Shown here one piece after another: positions 1 through 14,300 of a stretch of 64,000 nucleotides of DNA. The position numbers and the translations under genes were made by a program. The notes beneath the pieces were generated by a model that saw only the letters and a list, made by a program, of their open reading frames with translations, had not been told where the DNA came from and ran no database searches. Within the stretch, counting starts at the first letter, position 1. Every line of letters begins with the position of its first letter. The DNA comes from Ophiodon elongatus (Eukaryota; Chordata; Actinopteri; Perciformes; Hexagrammidae): the NCBI GenBank assembly GCA_016806645.1, contig JACSYO010001600.1, positions 2,850,001-2,914,000 of the forward strand, read 5' to 3'.

Positions 1-995
1 AATTTTCTGTGGTCAGCAGAACCATAGTTCAACTATGTTTTAATGTCATAAAGTCAAATTTCGGAGCTAACTGTGACCAGGCTGACGCAGTTTAAGGTCA
101 CTCGGGGGAGATTAGAATTTGGCCGAACCACATTGTGAAGCGAAAAGCGATTGTACAACCACAATCTGTCACCTCTCAACATCTTAGTTAACCCCTCTAC
201 ACCTCTACCAAACAAGCCACCTCTCTGTGTCCTGACTTCTCTGAAAGGCATTTCTAAAAACATATTCATTTTTATAAATGCATGGCACCATGAGTGTAAA
301 TATTCTGTCTTTTTGTTTTAAGGAGTTAGCTATTGTGTTGCCACTTTGAATGTGAGGGGTAGGAGCTGAAAGAGAAATAAATGAACATACACGGCATACC
401 ATTCATATTAACTGCTGCCAGTGAGCAAGCAGTAAAGCCTTTCAGAAATTCTGCAACTTCGCTATACCTTCCAGGTTTTTCTTTCTATTTGAGCTCATTT
501 GGTGGCAGTTGAGTCAACAGTGTGACTGCAGCAGTAACTTTCTCTGCTGAGAGCAATATCACCATAAGACAACGTGTCGTCTTTGCAGTGTTACAACCTT
601 CAGCTAGCGATGGAAAGTTTCTGAAGAAGCAGTAAACAGCCATCTCTGTGGGCGATGTCATCTTTTACCTTTAGTTTGCTGGTTTTCAGTTCCTTTTTTT
701 TGTCTGGTATATTTTCTGTGAAATAAGAGTAATTAAAGGAATGTATCTTTTTATGTACTTGTCAATCAAGATATTGTGTACTTTATTCTTTATCAGAATG
801 TCTCTGTATAGTGTGTCCCTTAAACTAAATTGCTGAACATGTACTGTATATTAGTTCTGCATTTTTTTCACATGCTTTGCCCCTTTTGATTTTATGATGA
901 CACAAGTTAGTCAATTACATTTGAGAACATGTAACACATGATACTTGTTTCTGTGAAAATATACAAAATAAATATTGTTTTGATTAAATTCTATA
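1..995 (+). other. Putative 3' UTR of an unidentified upstream plus-strand gene
   Basis: No convincing coding exon is visible here. The stretch is AT-rich, and a canonical AATAAA at 967-972 is followed by a GT-rich run near 995-1015, the arrangement expected of a vertebrate polyadenylation site. The next gene (rims3) ends on the opposite strand only ~115 bp further on. The simplest reading is the terminal exon of a convergent gene lying off the left edge. Its identity cannot be told from this sequence. Confidence 0.35.
967..972 (+). terminator. Poly(A) signal AATAAA, plus strand
   Basis: Exact AATAAA hexamer followed within ~30-45 bp by a GT-rich element. It probably ends the transcript coming from the left of the window. 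Confidence 0.45.
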
Positions 996-1127
996 TATTG
1001 TGTTGATTTGTAGTTTTTCAGTCCCAAGTGCTGACATTCTGCTGGCTGTTTGAGAGAGGCTTATGCATGAATTGAGATAGACAACTTTCAAATACACAAC
1101 TGACAAAAGTTTGTGATTCAAATAAAC

Positions 1128-1133
1128 TTTATT
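1128..1133 (-). terminator. rims3: Poly(A) signal of rims3 (minus strand)
   Basis: TTTATT on the plus strand reads AATAAA on the minus strand. It is the distal candidate end of the rims3 transcript, 155 bp from the convergent plus-strand AATAAA at 967-972. Confidence 0.5.
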
Positions 1134-4100
1134 GACTTTGCGTCCAGATGTCAAAGGGCATGCAAATACAGGCTTCTGAATCCGAAATAGTTTTTTTCCT
1201 CAGTTTGGTTCTATTTTCTTACAAAACTACGTGCACCTTAAGTTATCAATTCTGTAGCGTACAAACCACAAAAATACCAGTTTTACATTATCAAATACTG
1301 CACATAGAAAACATTTACAAAGCACAGGTATAAAATTACAGCTCCCTTTTTCATCTTTGTAAGCATCCTTTCATCAGACGGTCTGCTATGCTTTGCCCTT
1401 TAAAACGTACACTGTGAGCGCTCCTCGGTGGAAAGGTTAAGGCCGGTTAAGAAAGGACGACCGATCAACTACCAACACCAGCAATTCAATTTAACTGGGC
1501 TGTTATTTCACCAGATGCTTCCATCCATCTTTAGATTTGTTTCCCAAGATTTACCTCAGTGTTGGAAATTGTGCTTTGCTGGTCTTGATAAAGATGAAGG
1601 TTGTCTTGATCGTGGGGAGGGGAGCTACAGTGGCCTTAATATAGTTTGACAGACAGCTAAAAGGACAAAATGGCTACTGAGGAGACTTGTGCTGTGATTA
1701 CCGACATTTATAGACGTGGATGAAGACAAACATGCCTCACGAACAATTTGCCCATCAGCTCAGCAGTATTGTCCATTTTGCTGCTACATCGGTAAACAGA
1801 CATTTGGAATGCATGCTTCATAAGAAAATGAAAGTAAACAAAAAACTCCCAAACAAAAATGTGTTGATCATGGGGGCTATCATTAAATAGCAGTTATTCA
1901 CAATGCATCACATGCTCTGTTGAGTCTAAATTGCTTCAAGTGCTTAAAAATGGGATTTGACTTTAAATCGTATTTGTCGTCCTTGTTGTGCTGATACAGA
2001 TTCAGCCTGAGGTTTCCACGACTCAACTCTAATTAGAGACACAGAGGCCAAGGCCAGAAGTGTACGCCCCGGCAACAGTAGAGGCTACAGCCAATGGTTA
2101 TTGCCACAAGAAGTATTTCAGAAAGTGGAAGGCTAAATCCATGCTACTTCAAGATACAGATTTTTGCATCTCAATGACTTTCTTTTGACATTGTACTGGG
2201 TCTAATTGACGTCATTACGTGTCATTATCATAAGTATCACCATCATAATCATACCATCATAAAGATTAAATACATGAAAATCATCAGAGTAACCATGCGG
2301 CGAACATTTTCAAGCTCAAAGTACAAAAATTGTAAATATTCCATCTGCTTGATAGATAAATCGAGTTAAAGTTAATCGGTACAGGGGGGATAGCAATCCT
2401 TTCTGCTTGAGAACCATCGTGGCGATTTAAATAAATAAAAACGTATTTCGCACCCATGCTTGTTTCAACCACAGAGCTGTTCTTTTTAAAATGAACAAAC
2501 AAAGAATAAGACATACAGTATAGAGTACAGTAAAAGTAGGGGACGCCTGAACCAACGCAGGCGAGGTCCCTGGAAAGTCTTTAAAAAGACAGTAGCAAAC
2601 AAGATGACAAAAAAATTACACTCAGTTCTGGTGTAAGGATTAAGAAATACATTCATAAAACTATACATATACACATATATAACTTCGGTACAATATTTCA
2701 AGCAAAATACATTTGTCAAAACTTTCAGTTGTGTGCTACAATAGTGATAGCAATGTCTCCTACACAAAATAAGGCCATTGTAAACTAAACAAGCCCTCAT
2801 TTTCGCGAAAAATCTCAAGGCAGACTTTTGCCTCTTGACTTTCTCCTCCTCCTCTGAATAATACCTCTCTCCTTACAAAAATAAAATACATTTCCAACAT
2901 AGCACTCGATTCAGGTTGATTGAAGGTGCATTATAAAATTTTGCACACATTAAAGTTGGGTTAGAGAATGCTCAATGTGGATTTAAAAAGGGAAGCAAGC
3001 AAGCGAATGGGGTTTCATTAGAAAGCATCCACAGCCTTTTCATTCAACCTTCAGCAGAGCCTGACGCTGTCTAATTCAAGCTGATACCACCTTTACCAAT
3101 CGGAAACACTTCACCAAGCGCCACATGCTCCATGCCGTTTCCAATAAACTGCTCTTCAGTGTCTACAATTGACACTCAGTCAACAAGTCTACAACTCTCT
3201 GACAACCTGCTGTAACTCTGCCCTGCCGTAGTAAACCCTGCTGCTTGTGAGGCTGCAACCTTTTTCAACTCTTTTAAAACTGTCAGAATAAATTAAATGA
3301 CCACATATAAGACAATGCGTGTTAATCACGTGTTACTACACTTTGCTCTAATGTAAGGTGAATGTAATAATGAGAGGTGTTAATGTTCATATCTGAAAAC
3401 CCTGATCCTTAAATTCTCTTCACTGTGATCCACAACTTCAGTTAACAAGTGGCTTTTTTTAATACATATTTACACATCTAAATATCTCTCTCACTCACAT
3501 CTTGCAGCTCATTATTATGCATCACACAGAACAATAAATGCACCTCACTGAAAGACACACATCCACACTGCACTTTGAAGAAAGGCAATATTTCAACCTT
3601 CCATTTGGTTGCAGGAATCAAACGATTTGGACAAATCTGGCAAATGCCCTGTGCTCTCCTTGTAGAATAATTACATATCTTTGCATTTCCTCTTTCTGTA
3701 CTTTCAATCATTCTAACTGTTAATGTTTAAGGCTACTCAATATACAGCGAAGGGACATATGCGGTCGTATATAAGCTCCAAAGTATTGGAAATCACATGG
3801 AAAAACATTAAAAGCATTTTTAAAGAGTTTACCAAGGACTAAACATTCAGCAGGGAAGTTATATAGATCTATATAGAATTTTTTAACGTTCTTTCCATTT
3901 ACTTTCCCTCTCATCAACCAAGCTTTTTTTGTCCTCACAAAAAGATCCGCACTGAAGATAATGTGTGCAAATACCTAGAGTATAAGTCCTTATTTTAACA
4001 TCATGTCAGCTGTCCACGAAACTAGATACAAATTAAAAAGGTACATAAAATGACTTCATATACGTGACCATACATTTAAAGATCTAGCAAGGAACAGCTC

Positions 4101-5538
4101 CAAAATGTAAAAAGAAATTGGAACCCAGACCTTGATGGTTCTTCTAAAAGGTTTGTATACATGATGGAAGGACCATCATCCTCCTCCCAAAAAATTCAAG
4201 AATGCCAGAGATCCCTTTATCCAAAGTTTAAAGAGCGTTAAATGTGAATTCTGTTGGTCTGATGCACTGACGAGAAAAAGTGCCTTTGCGTTTCCCTTTT
4301 TGCAGAAAGATGAAGAGAGGAGTGAGCTACAAAGTTCTGAGCAGACAATAGAACATATGGTGGTGATAAAACCAAGTGTGAGCTCCTAAGCATGCACAAG
4401 CTATTAATAGCCTACAACGAGACTGTCATCGCTCCTAAATCTACGGAAATACAACTCGAGTGTCTTTATCCATACACAAGGTTTGGTGCTGGTCCCGAGA
4501 CGGACAGATCGAAAAACACTCTGAACCACTGAAGACATAGATTAAATCTTCATCTTCAAGAAAACAGTAAACACCAGTAGGTCAGTTTGCCCTGCTACTC
4601 CACTGCCATCAACTCACCCATTGTACATTTTACTTTTTTTTGTGTGTTTTCAAATGCAAATAAAATGCTTCGAATGATAAGAACAAAGTGGCGTTGGCAA
4701 TTGTGCGAGGTAAATATTAAAAGAGAAAGTTTGATTTTCTCAAAAGAGGAGAAAATTTAAATACATCACATACACAAATGCATCATAGCAAATGTTTTGT
4801 TTTCGGAACACATGTCTTTATCCTTTATGTTTTGAATATGCCAATGTTGCAAAATATTGAAGTTCTTTGCAAATAGTTTACTTATTATGATGCTCCGATT
4901 TAAGTCGAAAATCAGTGGCAGCAGTGGCCCGTTTTAACTCTCCTAGTGGGCCTTTACACTGAAATTCAAAATACACTTGAATTACATTTCCATGCTGGCA
5001 TTCAATTAAAAGATTCAGAAATGCACACTGCAGTGTGACCAAACAATACAAAAATAAGCAGGTACAAAAAAACATAAACAGGTAGTCAACCACTGCAGCT
5101 TTGTAATTTAAACATAATTAATATATTTCAGTAAAGTGCCATCTTAAACACAAACCTGACAGGAAATATAAAGAGTGACATGTTATACCTGAAACAAGTA
5201 AAACTACCGTACATAGCAGGTTAACAATCAACCTGCTAGAAAAGTAACACTGGCATTATAGTCAGATATATATAAAAAGAAAAACTAATCTGGATTTCAA
5301 TATAAGTTTACAGATTTACAACAGGTTACAAGTTACAGTAAGTGTGACAGATAGGGGTGACCAAAGAGAAGGGTTAAAGGTTGTAGTTGGTACCAGCTGT
5401 GTGTTGTGTTTGCACGCATTGGCGTGTGAAAGACAGAGGCATGCTCGCCACCTTCCTTCCTCCTTTCATCATTCAGGGTGTGAAAATCAAAAAGGGGGAA
5501 ATCAACAGGAAGTTCAAACAAGTCTGGGTGCTGGTGTA

Positions 5539-5540
<2 letters not shown>

Positions 5541-5589
<49 letters not shown>

Positions 5590-5605
5590 TGTGTGTGTGT
5601 GTGAG
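5541..5605. repeat. Compound (GA)n-(GT)n microsatellite
   Basis: An uninterrupted AG run (5541-5587) turns into a TG run (5588-5603). It sits in the rims3 3' UTR, where it would be transcribed as CA/CU repeats. Confidence 0.95.
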
Positions 5606-6001
5606 ACTGTGGCACAAGAACCCCAGACATGGGCTGGACACCATTTCCCAGAATGCCTTTGTGCTGTGTTTCCTGTGTGGCGCAACAGTCCTTTACTATG
5701 AAGATGAAGGCAGGATCAGAAATGTAGTCCATCAGCGAATGGGTAGCTGGCTGACTAATTTGTTGTCTTCCTCTGCGATTGGCAATGATAGCAGTCCCCC
5801 CCGTCACCAAAGCCCCATCCTCCTACCTAACTCAGTGCACTGCTCTTATTGCAAAATAAAGTGGCGCTATATCTGTTACATTGGTCGAGGCAAGCCAAAT
5901 AAAAAGATTGAAGCGCTTTAAAATGTCTCTACAAGGGTTGCAAGCAAACATGCAGAATCCAGCCGATACATACATAAACACAAATAAGTATTTAGCTATC
6001 T

Positions 6002-6005
<4 letters not shown>

Positions 6006-6050
<45 letters not shown>
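6006..6050. repeat. (TA)n microsatellite
   Basis: Pure TA alternation in the rims3 3' UTR, with a GTATATAT flank to 6058. Confidence 0.95.
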
Positions 6051-6058
<8 letters not shown>

Positions 6059-6767
6059 CTGCCCTGTAAAAACTATAGATTAGCAGTGTTGCTACCTCAC
6101 ATAACAGCCATTATGTGAATATCCAAGCCTGTTGCCCAGGTATGTTTATGTTGTTGCCTGTCGTTCTCAGCTCATGTGTGTAGAATGTATGTACTTTTTT
6201 TGCATTACATCTAAGTCATTGACTCTGCTACATATCCATACTTTATATTGTATACTAGTTCACCTACGACTTATAGTAGTAATAACAACAATAACAATTG
6301 CTTTGGTTTTAAAAAATAAAGTTTTCTTTTCCTTAGTTTGGCATAGAGAGTTTAGAAACTGGCATCAGGATGACCCTGGGATGAGTCGTGCCACAATCTG
6401 GTACATTGGAATGCAGATTTGCTGTATCATGGTAGGAAATGTTGAAATGGGACACTGAAAAATGCTACATGTTCTGGTAAATTAAGTCTACTTCAAGTTG
6501 AATTACTGAAGTACTGACGAGTGCGTAAGGATATGGACGCAGTGAAGGATATGGCAGCGTGTCAGTGTGTGTACTCATGTGTATGAGATCAGGTATTTGC
6601 ACTTTTATGTCAAATGTGTCTTCCTCAAAAGATGCACATGGGTATATATATGTGTGTATGTGTATGCCTACCTGTCTTGCACTTACAGTCGTTGTGTATA
6701 TACAGTACGTGTGTCCGTGTCTGCATGACTCTGCCTGTGCCCGTGCATGTGGGTGTCTACTAGGTGT

Positions 6768-9700
6768 CTAGGTGCACGAGGGGCTGGTGGCGCTCTCCAG
6801 GGAGGACTGGGAGAGGCGTCTGGTGAGGGGTCCGATGCTGGGATCTGCCAGAGAGGAGGTAGGGAACAGCTTGTACCAGCCGCTGACTGTGGCAGACAGG
6901 TCCAGGTCCTCGAGAAGGATCTGGGCCATTCCCATGAAGCACTTGTGGTCCATACGCCCGTAATCCCCCCACACTATTACCTAGAGGAGAGATGAGAATA
7001 TATTTTCCATACAACACTAAGATATGGGTACATGTCGCACATTTTAAAAAGGCCCCCCCAAATATGTGTTTTCTCAATCAGCTTTATACGAGTAAAGAGG
7101 TCCGACATGAACACACTATTTTTGGCCGAAGTTAGAAAAGCTTTGGTCATTTCATAGCAGAGAGTTTTGTTTTTTTTCTCTGTTCCTCTCACTGATTTGA
7201 GGTGGGTGGGGCTTATTTAGAAAATGGTGACGTCACGTATACTTCCATGCACCAATCAGGATTTAGTATAAACCATAATCTGATGACAAGCACAACAACA
7301 GTCTTTTTTTTTTAAGCGGTAAATTCTTAACAAATGATACTGTTAGATATCTTTAAGCTTTGATTGTTGCAAATTTAGTCTTACATCTTGAATGTGATAA
7401 ATACTTCCAAATATCTCCACTTATTTCTCCTCCTGTAAAATCTAAAAATATGTTTGATGAATGCACCTTGTTCTCAGAAAATATTAAATGTCTTGATTTC
7501 TGTTATTTAAAACCTACACTGATACATATTCCTTTGCATGCAGAAATATTCACAAATTCACTGATGAATATGCCAAGTCCAGGTAGTCCAGGTAACGGGA
7601 CATTATATAAGTCAGGAAGAGCTCTGTCAGTTGGTTGAGTCCACTTGTCATACCTGTAGGACTTTGCCCTGAGGACTCTCATCAAACAACAGAGCCTGCT
7701 GGTAGGTGGGGTCCAGATTCCTCTTCACTACTTTGGTTTTCTTCTTGGCCAAGCACAGGCCATTCTCTAGCACATACACCTTCACGTAGGTCGCTGCAGA
7801 CAAAGCAACAAAAGACAACACCGTGAAAATCCTGCCCTTACAGATTGGACAAAGAAGCCAAGTCAATAGATGTTTAATGCAAAAGGTGAAGTCAGTTCAG
7901 AGTACCTGGTATGTTCTTGGAGCTCGGTTTTGGGGTCAACCTTCTGGCCTGGTTGACCTCCACCTCCAGCTGCCCTCCTCTATCTACCATGCCTACATGG
8001 ACATCCCCTGTAGAGGGACAACATACCATGTTTAATAATCCAATAGAAATCTAAATAATCAGAATGAAAAACTAAAAAAAATTGTGGTGCTAAGTTAACC
8101 ATGCCTCGCTATAAGCCTTGATGTTGCAATGGTCAATATCTAACTGTAGAGGGCGACACAGAGCTGTAAGTATGTCTTCACAACCAGGTATTTTGGAGCA
8201 CAGTGCTCTGTTCTGTTGTGTTTCACAAGCAATGACCTTTGCATGAAAGATTTATACCTCATGCAAGAATAACTTCATCGTGCTGAGTGAATACACTAGT
8301 ATTGTGCAGTATTTTTAGACACTGCTGCGCATCTCGCAGTTTGTATGTTGGTATAAGGCTGTAGATTATTTTCTCTGTCATCCTGCAGTCCAAAAATATC
8401 GAGATTCTGTGCATTACATCTTTGATTACCTATGATTGTTTTTACACTGTTAAACAGACCTAAATCTTGCTTTTATAGTAATAGTTGTTGAGACATTTCC
8501 TGTTAAGCTTCCTGTAAGTGGTTGTCACTGGAAGTGAGAGAGGTATCAAAAATACGAGCGCAAAGAATCTCATAAAATCTCAGGAAGAAGCAAACTATAC
8601 TTGTCAATAATGAGATGGATTGAACAGGAAAATATGATGTTGTTGGTCTACTTCTTTATTGGCTTACCCATGGGGGGTGTAGCTAGTGTTTGCCGGCCGA
8701 CAATCTGAGCGGGGCCTAGTCCATCCAGGAAGTCACTGAACTGGCTCTCAGGCCCGAGGCGTGTGGTGGGGAAGACAAACCTGAGCGGGAAGAAACAGAA
8801 TGACGGATACTGCACACGCAGGGATGAGTGGATGAACTGCTGGTTGAGTACTCACGTTCCATCAGAGCTATTTGAGTTGGTGCTGCCGTCAGTGGAGTCC
8901 TTGCTGCCCTGTCGTGTCACTCGGTTCCTCATCTCCACGGCGATGCCCGTCTCCGTGCTCCGTCGGATGGTGCTGCGAAGCTTCTTCGTCCCGCCGTCTG
9001 AAAAACACAGAGGTCACAGCTCCGGCTTTAGGTGACCTTATTTCGGCAGGATGATCCACTGAGCGTAATACTCAGAGGATGTTGGGGAGCCGTCTGATAA
9101 GTAAGTCAAGTATTACACAGGACCAGTGTCTGCATGATAAGCATTTCATGGGGACATGCTGCTTGTACATTGAGGCGCAAATTGATTTTCTGAAAAGATT
9201 TGAATCCACACATATCGTGTCCTGCAGATATTAAAATAAAAGTAGATGTTAGCTTTTTTAAAACTCTCTAGAAATAAAAGACAAATTCAGGGTAGCCCTG
9301 AGAACATCCGTCTCTCCACTATTTATTTTGAAGCAAATTCACTCAGGCAAGAAGGCAATCTCACATAATTTCCACTGGGACGTCCCCACACTATTGGAAA
9401 ATCTCTCCACTTCACAGGTATTACTACGGCCCATGTCAAACAGGTGAAGCCCATTTTACAATGGCTGCTGTGAGTGGGGCTCAATAAGCTTTTAGGGGGA
9501 CTCCTGTGCCTGACTCGCGAAGTGGAAACACACAAATTGGGCAGCTTGAGGAATATCGCGAGTGATGGGGTAGAGAGAAAGTTAGGAGGCTGAGCTGAGA
9601 GGGGGACGGAGGGACGGAGAGAGGGGGAAAGGCGTTTAGGCTTTACAGCTCTGCTGACGCTAGGAGAACGGGGCATCATCCCCTGTAATGACACGCTGTA

Positions 9701-11294
9701 TCTCTGTGTGACTTGACATGCCGAGTTCAAAGTAGTAAGGCACAGTCAAAGTGCTCTGGGCTCAGGATGTGACATGGAAGGTTGCGCACTCGTGCAGTTT
9801 TGGCAGACAACCCTTCGTTTATCCCGTCAATCACTCCCATATTTGTCTCGCCATCCTTATTGCAACAGTACCCAGAGTTCTCAAGGTCCAAAGAGGCAAC
9901 GTGGGCTCACGGCTCACCAATGCACCTCGGATACACAAACACACACCCATGCATGTGTTTTGATGATAATTGTTTCAGTAATTGTTCAAGCATAACGGTA
10001 AGGTTTTCAAATACGAGGATTAATAGATATCAACTTGAATTCTGGGAAATTATAGAAATCTTTAACTGACAGTTTACTGAGAAAATAATTAACTGATTAA
10101 TATAGAAAATAATCATCAGATTAACGGATGAAAATTCATGAAAATAATCAGAAATCACACGTATGTATGCACACAATGATATGTTCACTAGAGGAAAAAT
10201 GCTAATTGTTATTTGGGGTTAATATTAAAACACTCATGGCTAGAGGCGGGTAGTAGAGAGGAGTAGGCCGATGTAAAAGAGAGGGGGAAAAAAAGAAACA
10301 CTTTTATTCTCCCTGAGGTCTACAACTGTGAAACAATAAAGCAATATAAAAACTTCAAATTCCCAAAGCCCTTTGACACAAGGATCTATAGAGACACGTG
10401 CAGACATTCACACGCAAACGTCATGCTGACAGTTGATATCACTTGTGTCGGTACATTCACACCTCCATGCAACATTTACACTCCAACGCACACGAGTCTG
10501 CACGTGAGCAGTCTGGACTACAGGGTGACCGGTCAGTCAGACAGGAGCACGAGAGAGAGGCTGTGAGTCCTTGTGTTGGCACAGCTCGGCTTTATAAAGA
10601 CCTCAACAAAGTCTTATTTCCAGGACTTCCCTTTGACAGGAGCGTTCTAGGCTGGCACATTTTTTTTTTATAATCCTGCAGTCGGGGTTTAAATTCTTAA
10701 AAATGACTTAAACCTTTTAGTGACATCTCTAACTTTTTCCCTTTAACTTGTTAATTTGGAGGTAAATCACCGGTTAACAAGGCAATGCCATTTGCCTGAT
10801 TTACGTTTTCTGTTTTAGTGCTGCATCCTTGCAGCTCATTATGGCTGAATTTGCGGTCGTACACCTCTCCTCTATAAGAGGACAGGTCACCAAAGGAGAC
10901 TTTTAACAAGCGATTGCTTATTGTTGTCAGTTAAACGCACACCCAGTTACAGCTGTCCCACTTCATTATCCTGAGCAACTCCAAGCTCATTAAACATCCT
11001 TGCTGTGCCCGTATATCATCGCCATGACAACCACAGACACCCCGCATCATCACTATGGCAATAAACAGATCGCAAACAAAGCTGCTTGATGAGACTTTGG
11101 GTGGGGAGAGATGATATTTAACAAAAAGGAGAGAGGGTTTTGAGAGAGGGGTGAAGAGTGAAACAGAAGAGAGAGGACAAGTAGAAGCGATTGTTGAGGA
11201 GAAAAGGGTGAAGAGGAAGATGAGAATGATGGGGTCCCATAGGTGTTGGAGATGAGGAGAGGGATGCTGCCTTCTATTTATAATCATGCAGTCA

Positions 11295-11341
<47 letters not shown>

Positions 11342-14300
11342 CATCACACCCAGACAAACTCCATGCTCTCCTGCTGCCATGACAACCCCCGCCCTCAGAT
11401 CTGGACCCAGACAATGCCACCTGAGACAAATGGCGCCATGGCGACAGCCTCATCCTCCCCATCACTTTTATTTTATTTATAGAGGCAACATTTTACCAAA
11501 ACTCCTGCACTTTGGACTGATACATGGACCAACTGGTGTGAACTGAACTCTGCCTAGCTCATAATTAAACCAAAGGGGCCTGCTGGTCTTGAATACAGCT
11601 TTTAAAACTGTTATTCCAACATTATTAACTTACAAGTGTGCATACTAAATGTGTCCATAACGATCTGATAAAAATAACCTTGAAAGCGAGTATAGACACA
11701 CAAGTGGAACATGAACTCATCTTTGAACTATCAACCACTTCATTCATTTAACTTCATATCCACACATGATACTCTTTGGTCAGCCCCACCACCCCCCCTT
11801 CCAAACACACACACACACACACGGTGTGAAGCAGTGATCTCTCCTTCCTATTTAATCCCCTCCTCCTCGTCTGCGCTTTCCCTCCATTCGTTTCCATGGC
11901 AATGCGTCTGCATTGCACCAAGAGCCCCGGCTGGCGTGTTCTCTCATAAGCCTTTCCCCTCACTGTGTCTTTCCTCGCTCGTATTGTCCTCTCCATGAGT
12001 CTCACTCCTTAAACCAGCACCACTTCTTTTTCTTTCTCTGTCTTTCAGTCGGATCTCCCAACATTCTTCTTTAATTTATTACAGCTCTTTGTTTCCAGCT
12101 CTTTGTTTAATTTTCTTATCCTTGCCGCTCATTCCCTATACATATACTCACTGATGTGCACTGACTCCTTTATTTGCTTTATCTGCATTTCCAAAGTCCT
12201 TATCACTTTTATTTCCCCTTTATTCAAAGTTCTCCAGTCTTTTGGCAACCGTCCATCTTTATCACACTAACGTCTATCTCTTTTCCCGGTCCATCCCATC
12301 TCAATTATTTAGCGCATTTTCTCCTCTCCCTGCTGAACCAACTTTGTTATACAGTGTTAACATCAAAAGCATGCACATCCTGGAAGGAGTAATTAGAGGA
12401 AGTCTGACATATATGCCGTTTGAGCAGCAAAAATAACAACATTACATAAGCTGTTGTGCTTTAGCATGCTTGAGGAGAGGGAGTCTTTTTGTGCTACGAG
12501 GCTATTTAAAGTGTCTCCTGTTGGCTTCACTATGATGAGTAATACAATGTCCCAGAAGACACACTCATCAATCTCACAGAAATGTGACGCCCGGGGAGCA
12601 GTCACAAGCTCAAAACTTTCTTTGTCTGTGCAAAAGCCAAAGTATTCATTGAAACTTGTATGCATAATCATAATAAGGCAAGATCAAGTGGCAGGGAAGA
12701 AGATTACGGCGAGAGAAAGAGAAGTGATGGGGATGGTAAGAATTAATAGCTTCAGTGGAAAGAATTAATAGCAGTGAAGTGGGATTACTGAAAACGCCAA
12801 CAATGCAGAAAAGAGCCACACACTGTGACGGCGTGCACAATTGCACATGATATATCGCTTCTCTCACTGTGTGTTATATGTGTGTGTATGTGTGTGTGGT
12901 TGTGTGTGCTCAATAGATCATTAAAGCTGCTCTGACATTTGGAGAGAACACTGATGAAGCTTTTCTCATTATATGCTGTAATATAGAATGCTGTTTTTAG
13001 ACTCCCTGGCTGCGCCGACATGCCTATTGGATGCACCGGTGACGGCAACGATCCACCATGCATAGCAACAGTAACTAAGCACTAGTGTTGGAGATGAAAG
13101 ATCTGTTGTGGTGTCTTCCCCGCCGGACGCCTGCTAAATTTGGACAAAAGGAAGATTCAAGGTAGAAGAAGAAGATGAAGAAGCGATTATGTGTATAAAT
13201 CAGTGATTCAGAGCCATACTCAATGTTGTACAGTTACATAAGATCATAGCCAGTGATTCAGTAAGTCACAGTGTATATATAGTATAAAGCTAGATACTTA
13301 AAAATGATTATCTTTCAAAGCTTCATGGTACTTAAAACATATGTATAGCACATATACTAAATATAAGAAGTGTACATAGTCCCTGTGAGGTAGCCCATTG
13401 GTTTGAGAACCATGGTTTTGAAGCCTCGAGTTTGTATTTTGGCCATCACCATAAGGGTGGAGCTTTGCATTTCAACAATTTACTTTCGTGGAGTTAAAAC
13501 TCCATGTGTGAAAGTGTTAAAGTTGTAAGAGGAAAACAGGGACAACTCCCAGACCGGACAGTGCCATGGTAACAACCTGTCAATCACAAGGAAGCCACAC
13601 CCTAAAGCATACCCTGCTTTATTGTCTATTTCACTCTAAATGGGACCATAATTTACAAAATGAACATCGTATTGTATTGAAGATGACTTGAAACTATAGC
13701 GATTGATACAATAAACTTATGTTTATAATGTTTACTGGGGTAATAAATCAAGTGAGACTTAGGGTCATTTTCTCATAGACGTCCATGCAATCAGACTTCT
13801 TTTTTGTTTTTAGTTGCCCCCTGATGGTCATTAGAAAGAATACAAGTTTAAGCCACTTCTGCATTGGCTTCACTTCTCAGATCCAGATGTTGCCGCCTGA
13901 TTTATTTCGGTACAAGGATCATATCAGCCCACTTTACCCAAGTTATAGTAACTCTATTATGCAAATTAAGAACTTAGATGGAGCTCAATGGTTCAACCCT
14001 CCAGCATATCTCTGGTTAAAATGTGACAGTGTGAACAATCAGAAGTCTTACTTTTTCCGTGTTTTGCTCAAGGGCACACAACACAGCCAGTGCAGATTCA
14101 TTCATAGTACCATTAATACAAAATAATGCCTCAAGTTCAGCTATTAGAACACTTCTTTTTACACTTAAAAGGCTCTGAACGGATTTTCTCAATCAATTTC
14201 TTATTATGGGTAATGTGATTTTGCCTTAACACACTACTTTCTGCCTATTTTAGAACTGTTTGGTTATTTTACATGACATATTTCTGTATTTCTGTTTTAT

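Larger units (their letters stand above)
1110..6767 (-). other. rims3: rims3 3' untranslated region (~5.65 kb)
   Basis: This stretch lies directly downstream of the rims3 stop codon (6768-6770) on the minus strand and has no coding exon. The first good poly(A) hexamer for a full-length transcript is TTTATT (AATAAA on the minus strand) at 1128-1133, so the 3' UTR is several kilobases long, as is usual for neuronal RIM genes. It contains a (GA)n-(GT)n tract near 5541-5605 and a (TA)n tract near 6006-6050. The exact end is inferred, and internal poly(A) sites giving shorter forms are possible. Confidence 0.55.

Noticed and set aside
9323..9730. 135-codon minus-strand frame in the rims3 intron
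   Set aside because: Low-complexity Ser/Pro composition, no recognisable domain, and inside an intron on the same strand as rims3.
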